Shown piece by piece: positions 1-15,089 of a DNA stretch of 35,516 nt. A model generated the notes under the pieces. The model was not told where the DNA came from, did no database searches, and saw nothing but the letters and a program-made list of their open reading frames with translations. This DNA is from Novosphingobium sp. (GTDB taxonomy: Bacteria; Pseudomonadota; Alphaproteobacteria; Sphingomonadales; Sphingomonadaceae), in assembly GCA_020200285.1 (NCBI GenBank), contig JAIVIY010000008.1, forward strand, positions 1-35,516, given 5' to 3'. Numbering within the stretch: the first letter of the stretch is position 1; every line of letters starts with the position of its first letter. A program made the translations under genes and the position numbers.

Positions 1-4145
<4,145 letters not shown>

Positions 4146-4197
4146 GCATTTCCTCCCAGAGCCGCGACTGAAGGGCGCGGTTCTACCCGAGAGCGGA

Positions 4198-4222
4198 AAC
4201 GCGCGTGATCGGCACTCGTTCC
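4198..4222 (-). promoter_or_regulatory. Sigma-EcfG (general stress response) promoter for the poly-HAMP kinase
   Basis: On the minus strand the sequence reads GGAAC, 16 bases, then CGTT, a perfect match to the alphaproteobacterial sigma-EcfG consensus GGAAC-N16/17-CGTT. The -10 element ends 53 bases before the GTG start of the kinase. It lies in the 119-bp gap between the kinase and acs and faces the kinase. Match and position are seen; activity is inferred. Confidence 0.75.
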
Positions 4223-4264
4223 CCGGCGGTCGACGGGCCGCGCGGAAGCCGCGATGCTACCCGT

Positions 4265-6211
<1,947 letters not shown>

Positions 6212-6273
6212 CGCCGGTCTCCGATCAGTCCCCGCCTGCCTTAGCGCGTCGCCGGGCCGTGTTTCCAGCGCCT

Positions 6274-8112
6274 TCAGCGCCCGAAGCGGATGCCCGCCCA
6301 CAGCGTCCGCGGCACGCCGAGATCGATCGAGCCGCCCTGGTTGCGAGTGACGATGCGCTCGTCGCTCAGGTTTTCGCCGCGCAGGACGAGCGCCAAGCCG
6401 CGCGCGACGGGAACCCGGGCGAACGCGTCGAGCGTGGTCGCCGCGGGCAGCGCGTCGCTCTCGAGATCGTCCTCGAACTGACGGCCGACGTGACGCAGCG
6501 TCGCCGCCAGCCGCCAGCGGTCCGCCGGCGCCCACGACAGCGTGCCGCTCGAGGCGATCTTCGGCGTCTGCGAGGGACGCTTGCCGTCGAGCGGGCTGCC
6601 GCGCTCCCGGACTTCGGCATCGGTCAGCGCCAGCGAGCCGTCGAAGCCCCATGCGCCCGTGCGCAGCGCCGCGCATCCGCGCAGCCGCTCGTTTCGGAGC
6701 GCGGCGTTGGCGCGGGTGGTGACCGGGAACACCACGAACGGGCGGTAGAGCTCGTTGAGCGTGGGCACGCGCAGCCCGCTGTAACCCGCGCCGCGCAACT
6801 GGACACCGCCGCCCAGCCGCGCCACCGCCCCGCCGCGCAAGCTCAGGTCCCAGCCCGCGCGGTCGGGAAACCGCGTGTCGGTGAGCGGCGTCCCGGCGGC
6901 GCTGGCCTCGCGGAACCGGCCGCGCCGAATCGTCCAGCGGTCGGCGCGGAGGCCGCCGGTCAGCACTACCGAGCCGAGCGTCCAGTCGTCCTGCGCGAAC
7001 AATCCGAGGTCGCCGTTCCTCCCGCCTGCGCGGCGCCGCGCGGTGACCAGCCCGGTGGCGGCGCTGAACGCCTCTTCCTGCAACTCTCCGGTCGCCAGAC
7101 GATAGTCGATGCCGAGCCGGACGACGTGGTCGGGTCCGAGCGGCGGACGCAGCTCGAGCTTGCCGCCGAGCCCCGTCGAGGGCGTGCGGCGCTGGTCGAG
7201 CGTCTTGCGGAAGCTGGTCGCGCTGATCACCACGTTGGAGAAATCGCGCGCCTGGACGTAAGCGAGCGCGTCGATCTGCCAGCGCCCGCGTCCGACCAGC
7301 CGCAAGCTCGCGTCTTGGCCGCTGCTGGTGCTATCCGCGCCCTCGAAGCGCAGTGTGCGATCGTCGTCATAGGCGAGCCCGCGCAGTTGCAGCTCGATCG
7401 TGTCGGTCAGCGGCGCTACCGCACGCAACTGGGTCGACCAGCTGTCGTAACGGGCGCGCGCGGTGGCCGCGACGCGTTGCGCTTCGGGCGTGGTGAAGAA
7501 CCCCTTCCCCCGGTCCCACCGCCCGCTGAGCACCGCGAAACCGCGGCCGAGCTCGGGCGCCAGCGTCGCCGAAGCCTCGGTCTCGCCGCGATCGTTGACC
7601 AGCAGCGCGCCGCTCGCCAGGCCGAGCTCGGCCGCCCCGGCGCTTTCGAGCTCGATCGTCCCCGCCACCGCGCCCGCGCCGAACGCGCCCGAGCCGCCGC
7701 CGCGCGTCACGCGAACCGAGGCGAGCCGCTCGGGCGGCAGCGCGCTCAACGGGATATAGCCGAAGAACGGGTCCGCCATCGGCACCCCGTCGAGCAGCAC
7801 GAGGCTGCGGCTGGTGGCGTTGCCGCCCAGCGCGCGCAGCGTCACCCCTTGCGCCGACGGGTTCGACGAGCGGCTGTCCGAGCGGCGGAACTGCTGGAAC
7901 CCGGCGACCGAGGCCAGCACGTCCTCGATCCGCCCCGAGGCCGAGCGCATCAGGTCCTCGCGATCGAGCACCGTGACGTCGTACGCCGGCGTCGCCGGCG
8001 TTTCCTCGAGGCCGCGGCCGGTGACGACGATCGGCCCCGCCGGCTCCTCGGCCGCGTTGGCGGAAGACGAAGCCGCGAGGAGGAGCACGGCGACGAAGCG
8101 AAGGCGAGGCAT
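6274..8112 (-). CDS. TonB-dependent outer-membrane receptor
   Basis: A 612-residue outer-membrane active transporter. The ORF extends to 8322, but the signal peptide '[20 protein letters not shown]' fixes the start at 8112. The mature N-terminus carries a TonB-box/plug entry 'GPIVVTGRG', then plug features ([71 protein letters not shown]), then a beta-barrel ending in 'LWAGIRFGR'. It is somewhat short for the family but within the range of small receptors. The substrate cannot be told: no siderophore gene or cobalamin riboswitch is nearby. A TonB-like protein is encoded at 15641. It is divergent from the acyl-CoA operon across a 173-bp gap that shows no clear promoter. No strong Shine-Dalgarno precedes the start. 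Confidence 0.9.
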   Translation of the reverse strand: MPRLRFVAVLLLAASSSANAAEEPAGPIVVTGRGLEETPATPAYDVTVLDREDLMRSASGRIEDVLASVAGFQQFRRSDSRSSNPSAQGVTLRALGGNATSRSLVLLDGVPMADPFFGYIPLSALPPERLASVRVTRGGGSGAFGAGAVAGTIELESAGAAELGLASGALLVNDRGETEASATLAPELGRGFAVLSGRWDRGKGFFTTPEAQRVAATARARYDSWSTQLRAVAPLTDTIELQLRGLAYDDDRTLRFEGADSTSSGQDASLRLVGRGRWQIDALAYVQARDFSNVVISATSFRKTLDQRRTPSTGLGGKLELRPPLGPDHVVRLGIDYRLATGELQEEAFSAATGLVTARRRAGGRNGDLGLFAQDDWTLGSVVLTGGLRADRWTIRRGRFREASAAGTPLTDTRFPDRAGWDLSLRGGAVARLGGGVQLRGAGYSGLRVPTLNELYRPFVVFPVTTRANAALRNERLRGCAALRTGAWGFDGSLALTDAEVRERGSPLDGKRPSQTPKIASSGTLSWAPADRWRLAATLRHVGRQFEDDLESDALPAATTLDAFARVPVARGLALVLRGENLSDERIVTRNQGGSIDLGVPRTLWAGIRFGR

Positions 8113-8285
8113 CGAGCTGGAGCGATCCGAATGGAGCGGCGACCATGGAACGTCCGGTCGCCGTTGGCGGTCTTCTAGCGGTTGCGACGCGGGACGCCAG
8201 CCCCGAGCGTTGACGGGCGCGTTCGGCGGTGGTCTAGCGAAGCGGTCAGCGCTGACGGAAAAGCGCGGCGGGAGAGAGGCGAGGC

Positions 8286-9985
8286 GTGACGATGGCGGCG
8301 GCAATCGACGAACCCATCGCAACCGACTGGCCGAAGATGTCGCTGGCCGATGCGCAGGCTGCGCTCACCGCGACCGGCGCGCCGTTCGAGATGGAGACGG
8401 TCGTCATCCGCGGCGTGCCGACGCGGGTATGGAAGAACGCGCTGCCCGACCTCGCCGAGCTCGCCCGCGCCGGGCGCGCGCACGGCGATCGGACGTTCGT
8501 AGTCTACGAAGGCGAGCGGGTAAGTTTCGAGGCCTGGTTTCGCGCGGTGGCGGCGCTGGCGCGGCATCTCCAGGCGCTCGGCGTGGGCAAGGGCGATCGC
8601 GTCGCGCTGGCGATGCGCAACCTGCCCGAATGGCCGGTGGCGTTCTTCGCCGCGACCGGCATCGGCGCGATCTGCGTGCCGCTCAACGCCTGGTGGACGG
8701 GCGCCGAGCTCGCCCATGGCCTCGCCGATTCGGGCGCGAAAGCGCTGGTCTGCGACGCCGAGCGCCTCGAACGGATCGCTTCCCACCGGGCGGGGTTGCC
8801 CGATTTGCAGCACGTGCTGGTCGGCCGGCTCGAAGGACCGCCGCCCGAGGCCACGGCGCGCCTCGAGGACGTGCTCGGCGCGAGCGGCTCATGGGGCGAT
8901 CTGCCCGACGACGACCTGCCGCAGGTCCCGCTCGAGTCCGACGACGAGGCGACGATCTTCTACACCAGCGGCACCACCGGCAATCCCAAGGGCGCGCTCG
9001 GCACGCACCGCAACCTGGTCACCAACATCGGCTCGGCCGGCTACAACGGCGCGCGCACCTTCCTGCGCCGCGGCGAGGCGCCACCCGAGCCTACGCCCAA
9101 GGTGCTGCTGACCGTGATCCCGCTGTTCCACGTCACCGCCTGCTCGGCGATGCTGATGGGCGCGGTCGCCGCCGGGCACCGCCTCGTGTTCATGCGCAAG
9201 TGGGACACGGTGAAAGCGCTCGAGCTGATCGAGCACGAGCGGGTCAACGTCACCGGCGGGGTGCCGACGATCGCCTGGCAGCTGCTCGAGCACCCGGACC
9301 GCGGCAACTACGACCTCTCCAGCCTCGAATCAATCAGCTACGGCGGCGCGCCTTCCGCGCCCGAGCTGGTCCGCAAGATCCGCGAGGAGTTCGGCGCGCA
9401 GCCCGGCAAGAGGACTATCTCGCCCGGCCGACCAGCTGCGGCCCCGCGGTGCCCGTGGCCGAGCTGGCGATCCGCGATCCCGAGACGACCGCGCCGCTGC
9501 CCGTCGGCGAGGTCGGCGAGCTGTGGTGCAAGGGGCCGATGGTGGTCAAAGGCTATTGGAACAACCCCGAAGCGACCGCCGCGACCTTCGTCGACGGCTG
9601 GGTCCGCACCGGCGACCTCGCGCGGCTCGACGAGGACGCGTTCTGCTACATCGTCGACCGCGCCAAGGACATGGTCATCCGCGGCGGCGAGAACATCTAT
9701 TCGTCCGAGGTCGAGAACGCGCTCTACGACTTCCCCGGCGTCACCGACGCCGCGGTGATCGGCATCCCCCACCGCACGCTGGGCGAAGAGCCGGCGGCGG
9801 TGGTCCACCTCGCCCCCGGCGCACAAGCCGCTGAGGCCGAGCTGCAGGATTGGGTCCGCCAGCGGCTCGCCGCGTTCAAGGTGCCGGTGCGGATTCTCTT
9901 CCTCTCCGAGACGCTGCCGCGCAACGCCAACGGCAAGATCCTCAAGAAAGACCTGAAGCGCTTGTTTGAGGAAAAAACCGTATGA
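8286..9985 (+). pseudogene. Long/medium-chain acyl-CoA ligase, broken by internal deletion and frameshift
   Basis: Two frames together give an ANL-superfamily acyl-CoA ligase. From GTG 8286 (or ATG 8292) the first frame reads to 'REEFGAQPG' near 9407 and includes the P-loop 'FYTSGTTGNPKG'. From about 9410 the protein continues in another frame with 'EDYLARPTSCGPAVPVAEL', 'GYWNNPEATAATF', 'VRTGDLARLDEDAF', 'DMVIRGGENIYSSEVE' and 'LPRNANGKILKKDL', ending at 9985. Homologues as I remember them have about 17 residues here containing the A5 motif GWGMTET, so the lesion removes a segment that is not a multiple of three together with the adenylation motif. Neither fragment should be an active ligase. 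The second frame still ends overlapping the SDR start (ATGA), so the operon was once translationally coupled. An assembly deletion is the alternative. Confidence 0.85.
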
Positions 9986-10746
9986 GCGACCTGTTCGACC
10001 TGACCGGAAAGGTCGCGGTGATCACCGGCAGCTCGCGCGGGATCGGCCGCGCGATCGCCGAGGCGATGGCCGATCACGGCGCCCGCGTGGTGATCTCCAG
10101 CCGCAAGCAGGACGCCTGCGAGGCGGTCGCGGCGGAGATCAACGCCAGGCGCCCGGGCGCCGCCACCGCGATCGCCGCGAGCATCTCGTCCAAGCCCGCG
10201 CTAGAGGATCTGGTCGCGCGCACCCAGGCCGAAATGGGGCCGATCGACATCCTCGTCTGCAACGCCGCGTCGAACCCCTACTACGGGCCGATGAGCGGGA
10301 TCAGCGACGAGGCGTTCCGCAAGATCCTCGACAACAACGTGCTGTCCAACCACTGGCTGATCCAGCTGGTGCTGCCGGGGATGATCGAGCGCAAGGACGG
10401 CGCAATCGTGGTGGTCAGCTCGATCGGCGGCTTGCGCGGCTCGGCCGAGCTCGGCGTCTACGCGATCTCCAAGGCCGCCGACCTCCAGCTGGTGCGCAAT
10501 CTCGCGGTCGAGGTTGGCCGCCACAACGTCCGCGCCAACGCGATCGCGCCGGGATTGATCCGGACCGACTTCGCCCGCGCGTTGTGGGAGAACCCGGCCA
10601 ACATCGAGCGCTACAACACCAGCCATCCGATGCGCCGGATCGGCGAGCCGATCGAGATCGCCGGCGCGGCGGTGTTCCTCGCCTCGAAGGCCGGCAGTTA
10701 TGTCAATGGCCAAGCGATCGTGGTCGACGGAGGCTCGACGATATGA
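9982..10746 (+). CDS. Short-chain dehydrogenase/reductase
   Basis: A 254-residue classical SDR, cytoplasmic and NAD(P)-dependent. It shows the cofactor motif 'TGSSRGIG' (res 15-22), 'NAAS' (94-97), catalytic Ser in 'VVVSSIGG' (146/147), and Tyr160/Lys164 in 'YAISKA', followed by 'NAIAPGLIRTDFA' and the C-terminal 'VNGQAIVVDGGSTI'. Length and motifs are complete. It starts inside the last codons of the broken acyl-CoA ligase (ATGA) and its stop overlaps the ATG of the serine hydrolase, so it is an operon member. The context suggests oxidation or reduction of a hydroxyacyl- or ketoacyl-type intermediate; the true substrate is unknown. Confidence 0.92.
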   Translation: MSDLFDLTGKVAVITGSSRGIGRAIAEAMADHGARVVISSRKQDACEAVAAEINARRPGAATAIAASISSKPALEDLVARTQAEMGPIDILVCNAASNPYYGPMSGISDEAFRKILDNNVLSNHWLIQLVLPGMIERKDGAIVVVSSIGGLRGSAELGVYAISKAADLQLVRNLAVEVGRHNVRANAIAPGLIRTDFARALWENPANIERYNTSHPMRRIGEPIEIAGAAVFLASKAGSYVNGQAIVVDGGSTI

Positions 10747-11975
10747 AGATGGACCGTACCGCGGCGCACGGGATGAACGCCGAGCGTCTCGCCCGGATCG
10801 AGGCGTTCCTGCAGGAGCGTTACGTCGGTCCCGGCAAGCTGCCGATGGCCGACGTGCTGGTCGCACGCGAGGGCGAGACGGTCTACCGCGCGACGCTTGG
10901 CAACGCTCGCGCCGATGGCACGACGCTTCGCGAAAACGCGATCTTCCGCATCGCCTCGATGACCAAGCCGGTCACGTCGATCGTGTTCATGCAACTGGTC
11001 GAGGAAGGCAAAGTCGCGCTCGACGATCCGGTGACGCGGGTGATTTCCGAGTTCAAGGGCCTGGGCGTTTACAACGGCGGCGGCGGCGCGGTCCCGTTCG
11101 CCCCGCCCAAGCCGTGCGCGCCGATGCGGATGGTCGACCTGATGACCCACATGGCGGGCTTCACTTACGGCTTCCAGAACCGCACGAGCATCGACGCCGC
11201 CTACCGCAAGACCCTGCCCGACGGCGGGCGCGAGATGCCGGGGTTCGACGGGTTCATCGCCGAGCTGGCGAAGATCCCGCTCGAGTTCGCGCCGGGAACG
11301 GCGTGGAACTATTCGGTCGCCACCGACGTGCTCGGGATCGTCGTCTCGCGGATCGAGGGCAAGCCGCTGGGCGAGGTCTTCGCCGATCGGATCTTCGGCC
11401 CACTCGGAATGGTCGACACCGGCTTCCATGTCCCCGAAGACCAGCGCCACCGTCTGTGCGACGCCTGGGCCTATCAGTCCGGCAAGCCGCCCAAGCTCAT
11501 CGACCAGGCCGGGAAGAGCAAGCTGACCGTGCCCGCCACGTTCGAGGGCGGCGGCGGCGGGCTGCTCTCGACCACCGCCGATTACGACCGCTTCTGCCGG
11601 ATGCTGATCGGCCGCGGCGCGCTCGACGGCACGCGGATCGTCAGCCCCAAGACGCTCGACCTGATGACCCGCAACCATCTCCCCGGCGGGGCCGACCTCA
11701 CCGCGATGTCGAAGTCGCTGTTCAGCGAGGCGACCAACGCCGGGATCGGCTTCGGCCTCGGCTTCGCGGTCAACCTCGATCCGGCGCGGACGCTGATCCC
11801 CGGCAGCGCCGGCGAGTTCTTCTGGGGCGGGCTCTATTCGACCGCGTTCTTCATCGATCCGGTCGAGAAGCTGCACATGGTGTTCATGACCCAGTTGACG
11901 CCGTCGTCGAGCTACCCCGTCCGCCGCCAACTCAAGACCCTGATCTACGGTGCGGTCGAGGAGAGTTATGCGTGA
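10743..11975 (+). CDS. Serine hydrolase of the beta-lactamase/esterase (class C-like) family
   Basis: A 410-residue protein with the penicillin-recognising fold. The nucleophile motif is S-x-x-K in 'ASMTKPVTS' (Ser72, Lys75); the tyrosine motif is 'WNYSVATDVLG' (Tyr190), where YSV replaces the YxN of true class C enzymes, as in EstB-type esterases. There is no signal peptide, so it probably acts in the cytoplasm on an ester or thioester rather than on beta-lactams. ATG 10743 overlaps the SDR stop (ATGA). It is followed by a palindromic repeat with a T-run that may end transcription before the dehydrogenase gene. Intact; its exact substrate in this acyl-CoA operon is unknown. Confidence 0.9.
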   Translation: MKMDRTAAHGMNAERLARIEAFLQERYVGPGKLPMADVLVAREGETVYRATLGNARADGTTLRENAIFRIASMTKPVTSIVFMQLVEEGKVALDDPVTRVISEFKGLGVYNGGGGAVPFAPPKPCAPMRMVDLMTHMAGFTYGFQNRTSIDAAYRKTLPDGGREMPGFDGFIAELAKIPLEFAPGTAWNYSVATDVLGIVVSRIEGKPLGEVFADRIFGPLGMVDTGFHVPEDQRHRLCDAWAYQSGKPPKLIDQAGKSKLTVPATFEGGGGGLLSTTADYDRFCRMLIGRGALDGTRIVSPKTLDLMTRNHLPGGADLTAMSKSLFSEATNAGIGFGLGFAVNLDPARTLIPGSAGEFFWGGLYSTAFFIDPVEKLHMVFMTQLTPSSSYPVRRQLKTLIYGAVEESYA

Positions 11976-11992
11976 TTTTATCTTACCTATCT

Positions 11993-12091
11993 CCGTTCGC
12001 CCTGAGCTCGTCGAAGGGGCCGTTCTTTTCTTTGGACCGGGCACCCAGCTCGAAGTGAAGGACGGTGCTTCGACAAGCTCAGCACAAACGG
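11993..12091. repeat. Palindromic repeat element, copy A
   Basis: A 99-bp imperfect inverted repeat. The left arm is 'CCGTTCGCCCTGAGCTCGTC' followed by GAAGGGG, and the reverse complement of the right arm is 'CCGTTTGTGCTGAGCTTGTC' followed by GAAGCACC. The same arms occur in copy B at 29261-29350. It sits in the gap between the serine hydrolase and the dehydrogenase. I recognise the 'CTGAGCTTGTCGAAGG' signature as a dispersed repeat common in sphingomonads. Confidence 0.9.
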
Positions 12092-12098
12092 GTTTTTT
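11993..12098 (+). terminator. Possible intrinsic terminator made from repeat copy A
   Basis: The long hairpin of repeat copy A is followed at once by GG and six T residues (12093-12098) on the plus strand, 18 bases downstream of the serine hydrolase stop. Hairpin plus T-run is the form of a Rho-independent terminator. The stem is long and imperfect, so efficiency is uncertain. Confidence 0.4.
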
Positions 12099-12114
12099 CG
12101 CGGGGGAGAAGCAC

Positions 12115-13210
12115 ATGACCTCAGACGCCCTGCCCGGCGCCAAGGAGCACATCGCGACCGCCCGCGCCAAGTCGGCGCAGGTCGACGGCATCGGCCCCGA
12201 CACCTCGCGCAAGCCGATCGGCCAGGTCGGCGTGCTCGGCGCCGGGACGATGGGCGGCGGGATCGCGATGAACTTTTTGACCGCGGGGATTCCGGTGACC
12301 ATCGTCGAGGCCGAGCAGGCCAACCTCGACAAGGGCGTGGCGACGATCCGCCGCAATTACGAGAACTCGGTCAAGCGCGGCAAGATGACGGCCGAGGAGG
12401 TCGAGGCGGCGATGGCGCGGCTCACGCCCAGCCTCGAGTTCGAGGACCTCGGCGACGCCGACCTGGTGATCGAGGCGGTCTATGAAAACATGGATCTCAA
12501 GAAAGAGATCTTCGCCAGGCTCGATCACGTCGCCAAGCCGAGCGCGATCCTCGCCTCCAACACCAGCTACCTCAACATCGACGAAATGGCCGCGGAGACC
12601 GCGCGGCCCGAGGCAGTGCTGGGGATGCACTTCTTCTCGCCGGCGAACATCATGAAATTGCTCGAAGTCGTCCGCGGCGCCAAGACCGGCGCCAGCGAGC
12701 TCGCCACCGTGATGGACCTGGCCCCGAAGATCGGCAAGGTCGCGGTGGTCTCGGGCGTTTGCACCGGCTTCATCGGCAACCGCATGCTCTCGCCGCGCCA
12801 GCAGCAGGCCCAGGCGCTGCTGATGGAGGGCGCGGCCTACAACGAGATCGACGATGTCCTGCTCGAGTTCGGCTTCCCGATGGGGCCGTTCCAGATGGGC
12901 GACCTCGCCGGCCTCGACATCGGCTGGCACCGCGATCCCGCGCGCGTCGAGACGATCCGCGACGCGCTCTGCGCCGCGGGACGCTGGGGCCAGAAGACCG
13001 GCCGGGCTGGTACGATTACGACGAGAACCGCCAGCGCACGCCGTCGGCGGATGTAAAGCAGATCGTTTCGGATTTCGCCGCTAAGCAAGGCGCGCCGCAG
13101 CGCGCGATCGGCAAGGACGAAATCCGATCGTCGCCGGGCTGGAGAAATACGGGCTCGAAGTCTCGCCCTACCTGCGGCGCAAGGCGGAGGCGGGCGAAAG
13201 GTTCGACTAG
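12115..13210 (+). pseudogene. 3-hydroxyacyl-CoA dehydrogenase (FadB C-terminal type), broken twice
   Basis: ATG 12115 follows GGGGGAG. The first frame gives the NAD-binding domain of a FadB/FadJ-type 3-hydroxyacyl-CoA dehydrogenase: 'GVLGAGTMGGGIAMNF', 'ADLVIEAVYENMDLKKEIF', 'LASNTSYLNIDEMA', 'GMHFFSPANIMKLLEVV'. It runs to 'GRWGQKTG' near 13003, where one base appears lost (GGCCGGG where GGCGCGGG is expected). The second frame continues '[27 protein letters not shown]' to about 13124, where a further segment is missing; a third frame gives the family's last residues 'IVAGLEKYGLEVSPYLRRKAEAGERFD' and a TAG. The lost piece should be about 60 residues of the second C-terminal domain. The enoyl-CoA hydratase half of FadB is also absent. 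The stop overlaps that of convergent kynU. Confidence 0.85.
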
Positions 13211-14418
13211 GTCACGGCCGCCCGCACCCGGTATTCGGGCCGGTCCCAGGCGCTTTGGGCCATGATCTCGGCGAGGATTTCGACCGCGCGTTCGATGTCG
13301 GCGAAACGCAGGTAGAGCGGGGTCAGCCCGAAGCGGAGGATGTCGGGGGCGCGGAAGTCGCCAATCACGCGTCGGGCGATCAATGCTTGCATGATCGCGT
13401 AGCCTTCGGGGTGGGCGTAGGCGACCTGGCTGCCGCGCTCGACGGGGTCGGCGGGGCTGACGAGGGTAAAGCCGTGGCGCGCGCAAAGCGGCGCCATCCG
13501 CGCCATGAACAGCTCGGCCAGCGCGAGCGACTTGGCGCGGACGGCGGCCATGTCGGCTTCGAGCAGCAGATCGACCCCGCACTCGAGCGCCGCGAGGCCG
13601 AGAATCGGCGGCGTGCCGCAGAGGAACCGCGCGATTCCGCTGGCGGGAACGTACTCGTCGACGAAATCGAACGGCGCGGCATGCCCGAACCAGCCCGACA
13701 GCGCGGGCGTGACCCGCTCCTGGTGGCGCTCGGCGACATGGAGCCAGGCGGGCGCGCCGGGTCCGCCGTTGAGGTACTTGTAGCCGCAGCCGACCGCGAA
13801 ATCGGCGTGGGCGGCGCCGAGATCGACCGGGACCGCGCCCGCGCTGTGGCTGAGGTCCCAGACCGCCAGCGCGCCGCGCTGATGCGCCAGCGCGGTGGTC
13901 CGCGCGAGATCGCGCATCCGTCCGGTCTTGTAGTGGACCTGGGTCAGCAGCAGCACCGCGACGTCGTTGTCGATCGCCTCCTCTACCGCCGCGGGCTCCA
14001 CCAGCCGCGCCCGCACCGACCCGCCGGTCAGCTGCTCGATCCCCTGCATCATGTAGACGTCGGTTGGGAAATTGCCGCTTTCCGAGAGGATCGTAGTGCG
14101 CCCCGGATTGAGCGACAGCGCCGCGGTCAGCAGCTTGAACACATTGACCGAGGTCGAATCGCAGGCGATGACCTCGCCCTCGCCGGCGCCGACCAGCCGC
14201 GCGATCTTGTCGCCGATTCGCTGCGGGGCGGAGATCCAGCCGGCCGCGTTCCAGCTGGTGATCAGGCCCGCGCCCCATTCCTTGATCGCCGTCGCGGTAA
14301 GCCGGTCGGCCGTCGCGCGGGGCAGCGCGCCGAGCGAGTTGCCGTCGAGGTAGATCACGCCTTCGGGCAACGCGAAACGATCGCGAAAAACCGCCAGCGG
14401 ATCGTCGGCATCGGTCAC
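13207..14418 (-). CDS. kynU: Kynureninase
   Basis: A PLP enzyme that cleaves kynurenine to anthranilate and alanine (tryptophan catabolism). The 403-residue product starts with GTG 14418, which overlaps the kynB stop (GTGA). Features: N-terminal 'GVIYLDGNSLGALPRAT', 'WISAPQRIGDKIARLVGA', 'ILSESGNFPTDVYM', 'VHYKTGRMRD', Asp188 in 'WDLSHSAGA', and the PLP-binding Lys214 in 'GCGYKYLNGGPGAPAW', then 'GWFGHAAPFDF' and 'FRAPDILRFGLTPLYLRF'. Length is normal. It is co-transcribed with kynB. Tryptophan 2,3-dioxygenase (kynA) is not in the window. The last codons overlap the end of the broken dehydrogenase on the other strand. Confidence 0.95.
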   Translation of the reverse strand: MTDADDPLAVFRDRFALPEGVIYLDGNSLGALPRATADRLTATAIKEWGAGLITSWNAAGWISAPQRIGDKIARLVGAGEGEVIACDSTSVNVFKLLTAALSLNPGRTTILSESGNFPTDVYMMQGIEQLTGGSVRARLVEPAAVEEAIDNDVAVLLLTQVHYKTGRMRDLARTTALAHQRGALAVWDLSHSAGAVPVDLGAAHADFAVGCGYKYLNGGPGAPAWLHVAERHQERVTPALSGWFGHAAPFDFVDEYVPASGIARFLCGTPPILGLAALECGVDLLLEADMAAVRAKSLALAELFMARMAPLCARHGFTLVSPADPVERGSQVAYAHPEGYAIMQALIARRVIGDFRAPDILRFGLTPLYLRFADIERAVEILAEIMAQSAWDRPEYRVRAAVT

Positions 14419-15041
14419 GGCAGCGCCCGCAGCACCGCGCGGACCGGGCTGGCGTCGGCCCCGGCGATCCGCAGCGGCAGCGCGATCAACTCGTAGCGGC
14501 CGGGCGCGACGTGTTCGAGCACCAGCCCCTCGAGGATCCGCATGTCGTGGCGGCGGACCGCGTGGTGAGCGTCCATCGACTTCGAATCCTGCGGATCGAG
14601 CGAGGCGGAGTCGGTCCCGATCAGGACCGCGCCCAGTCCGGCCAGCCGCTCGATCACTTCGGCGGCGATCGCTTTGGAGGAAGCGTCCCAAGTGTCATGC
14701 GGGAACCGCTCATAGGTGCGGAACAGCACCCGTCGAGCGTCGATCGCCGCCCAATCGACGTCATCCGGCGTCACTTCGGCGCCACATTGGCGCACATCGA
14801 GCACCACGCAGGCGCCGATGTACGGATCGAGCGCGCTGGCGGCGCTGTCGAGACCTGCCGCGTCGTAATGCAAGGGCGCGTCGGCGTGAGTGCCAGCATG
14901 CGTCGACAGCGTGATTTCGGCGGTGTTGACCGGGCAGCCAGGCTCAATCGTCGCATGGCGGCGCAAGCCGAAGCCCGGCTCGCCCGGCCAGCCAGGCAAC
15001 GCTGGATGGAGCACCTGGCTGATGTCGATCAACGCGCCCAT
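14415..15041 (-). CDS. kynB: Kynurenine formamidase
   Basis: A 208-residue metal-dependent hydrolase of the cyclase family that converts N-formylkynurenine to kynurenine, the step before KynU. It carries the metal-binding signature 'STHAGTHADAPLHYD' and the family's 'SKSMDAHHAVRRHDMRILEGL' block. ATG 15041 begins 'MGALIDISQVLHPALPGWPG', typical of KynB. It is translationally coupled to kynU. The single-domain response regulator ends only 48 bp upstream on the same strand, so the three genes may share a transcript. Confidence 0.93.
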   Translation of the reverse strand: MGALIDISQVLHPALPGWPGEPGFGLRRHATIEPGCPVNTAEITLSTHAGTHADAPLHYDAAGLDSAASALDPYIGACVVLDVRQCGAEVTPDDVDWAAIDARRVLFRTYERFPHDTWDASSKAIAAEVIERLAGLGAVLIGTDSASLDPQDSKSMDAHHAVRRHDMRILEGLVLEHVAPGRYELIALPLRIAGADASPVRAVLRALP

Positions 15042-15089
15042 AGTCGAGCGCCTAGCGCGAAACCCGTCCGGGGTGAACCTTTTGGCGGC

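Noticed and set aside
6259-8178. 639-residue plus-strand ORF opposite the TonB-dependent receptor
   Set aside because: Low-complexity Arg/Ala/Pro sequence without domains; the opposite frame has a signal peptide, plug and barrel.
8113-8285. Cobalamin riboswitch or sigma-EcfG promoter in the divergent gap before the TonB-dependent receptor
   Set aside because: No B12-box-like sequence was seen. GGAAC at 8147 has CGTT only 10 bases on, which is the wrong spacing.
8113-8322. Upstream extension of the TonB-dependent receptor to 8322
   Set aside because: The 70 extra residues are Arg/Pro-rich, overlap the divergent gene, and precede an obvious signal peptide.
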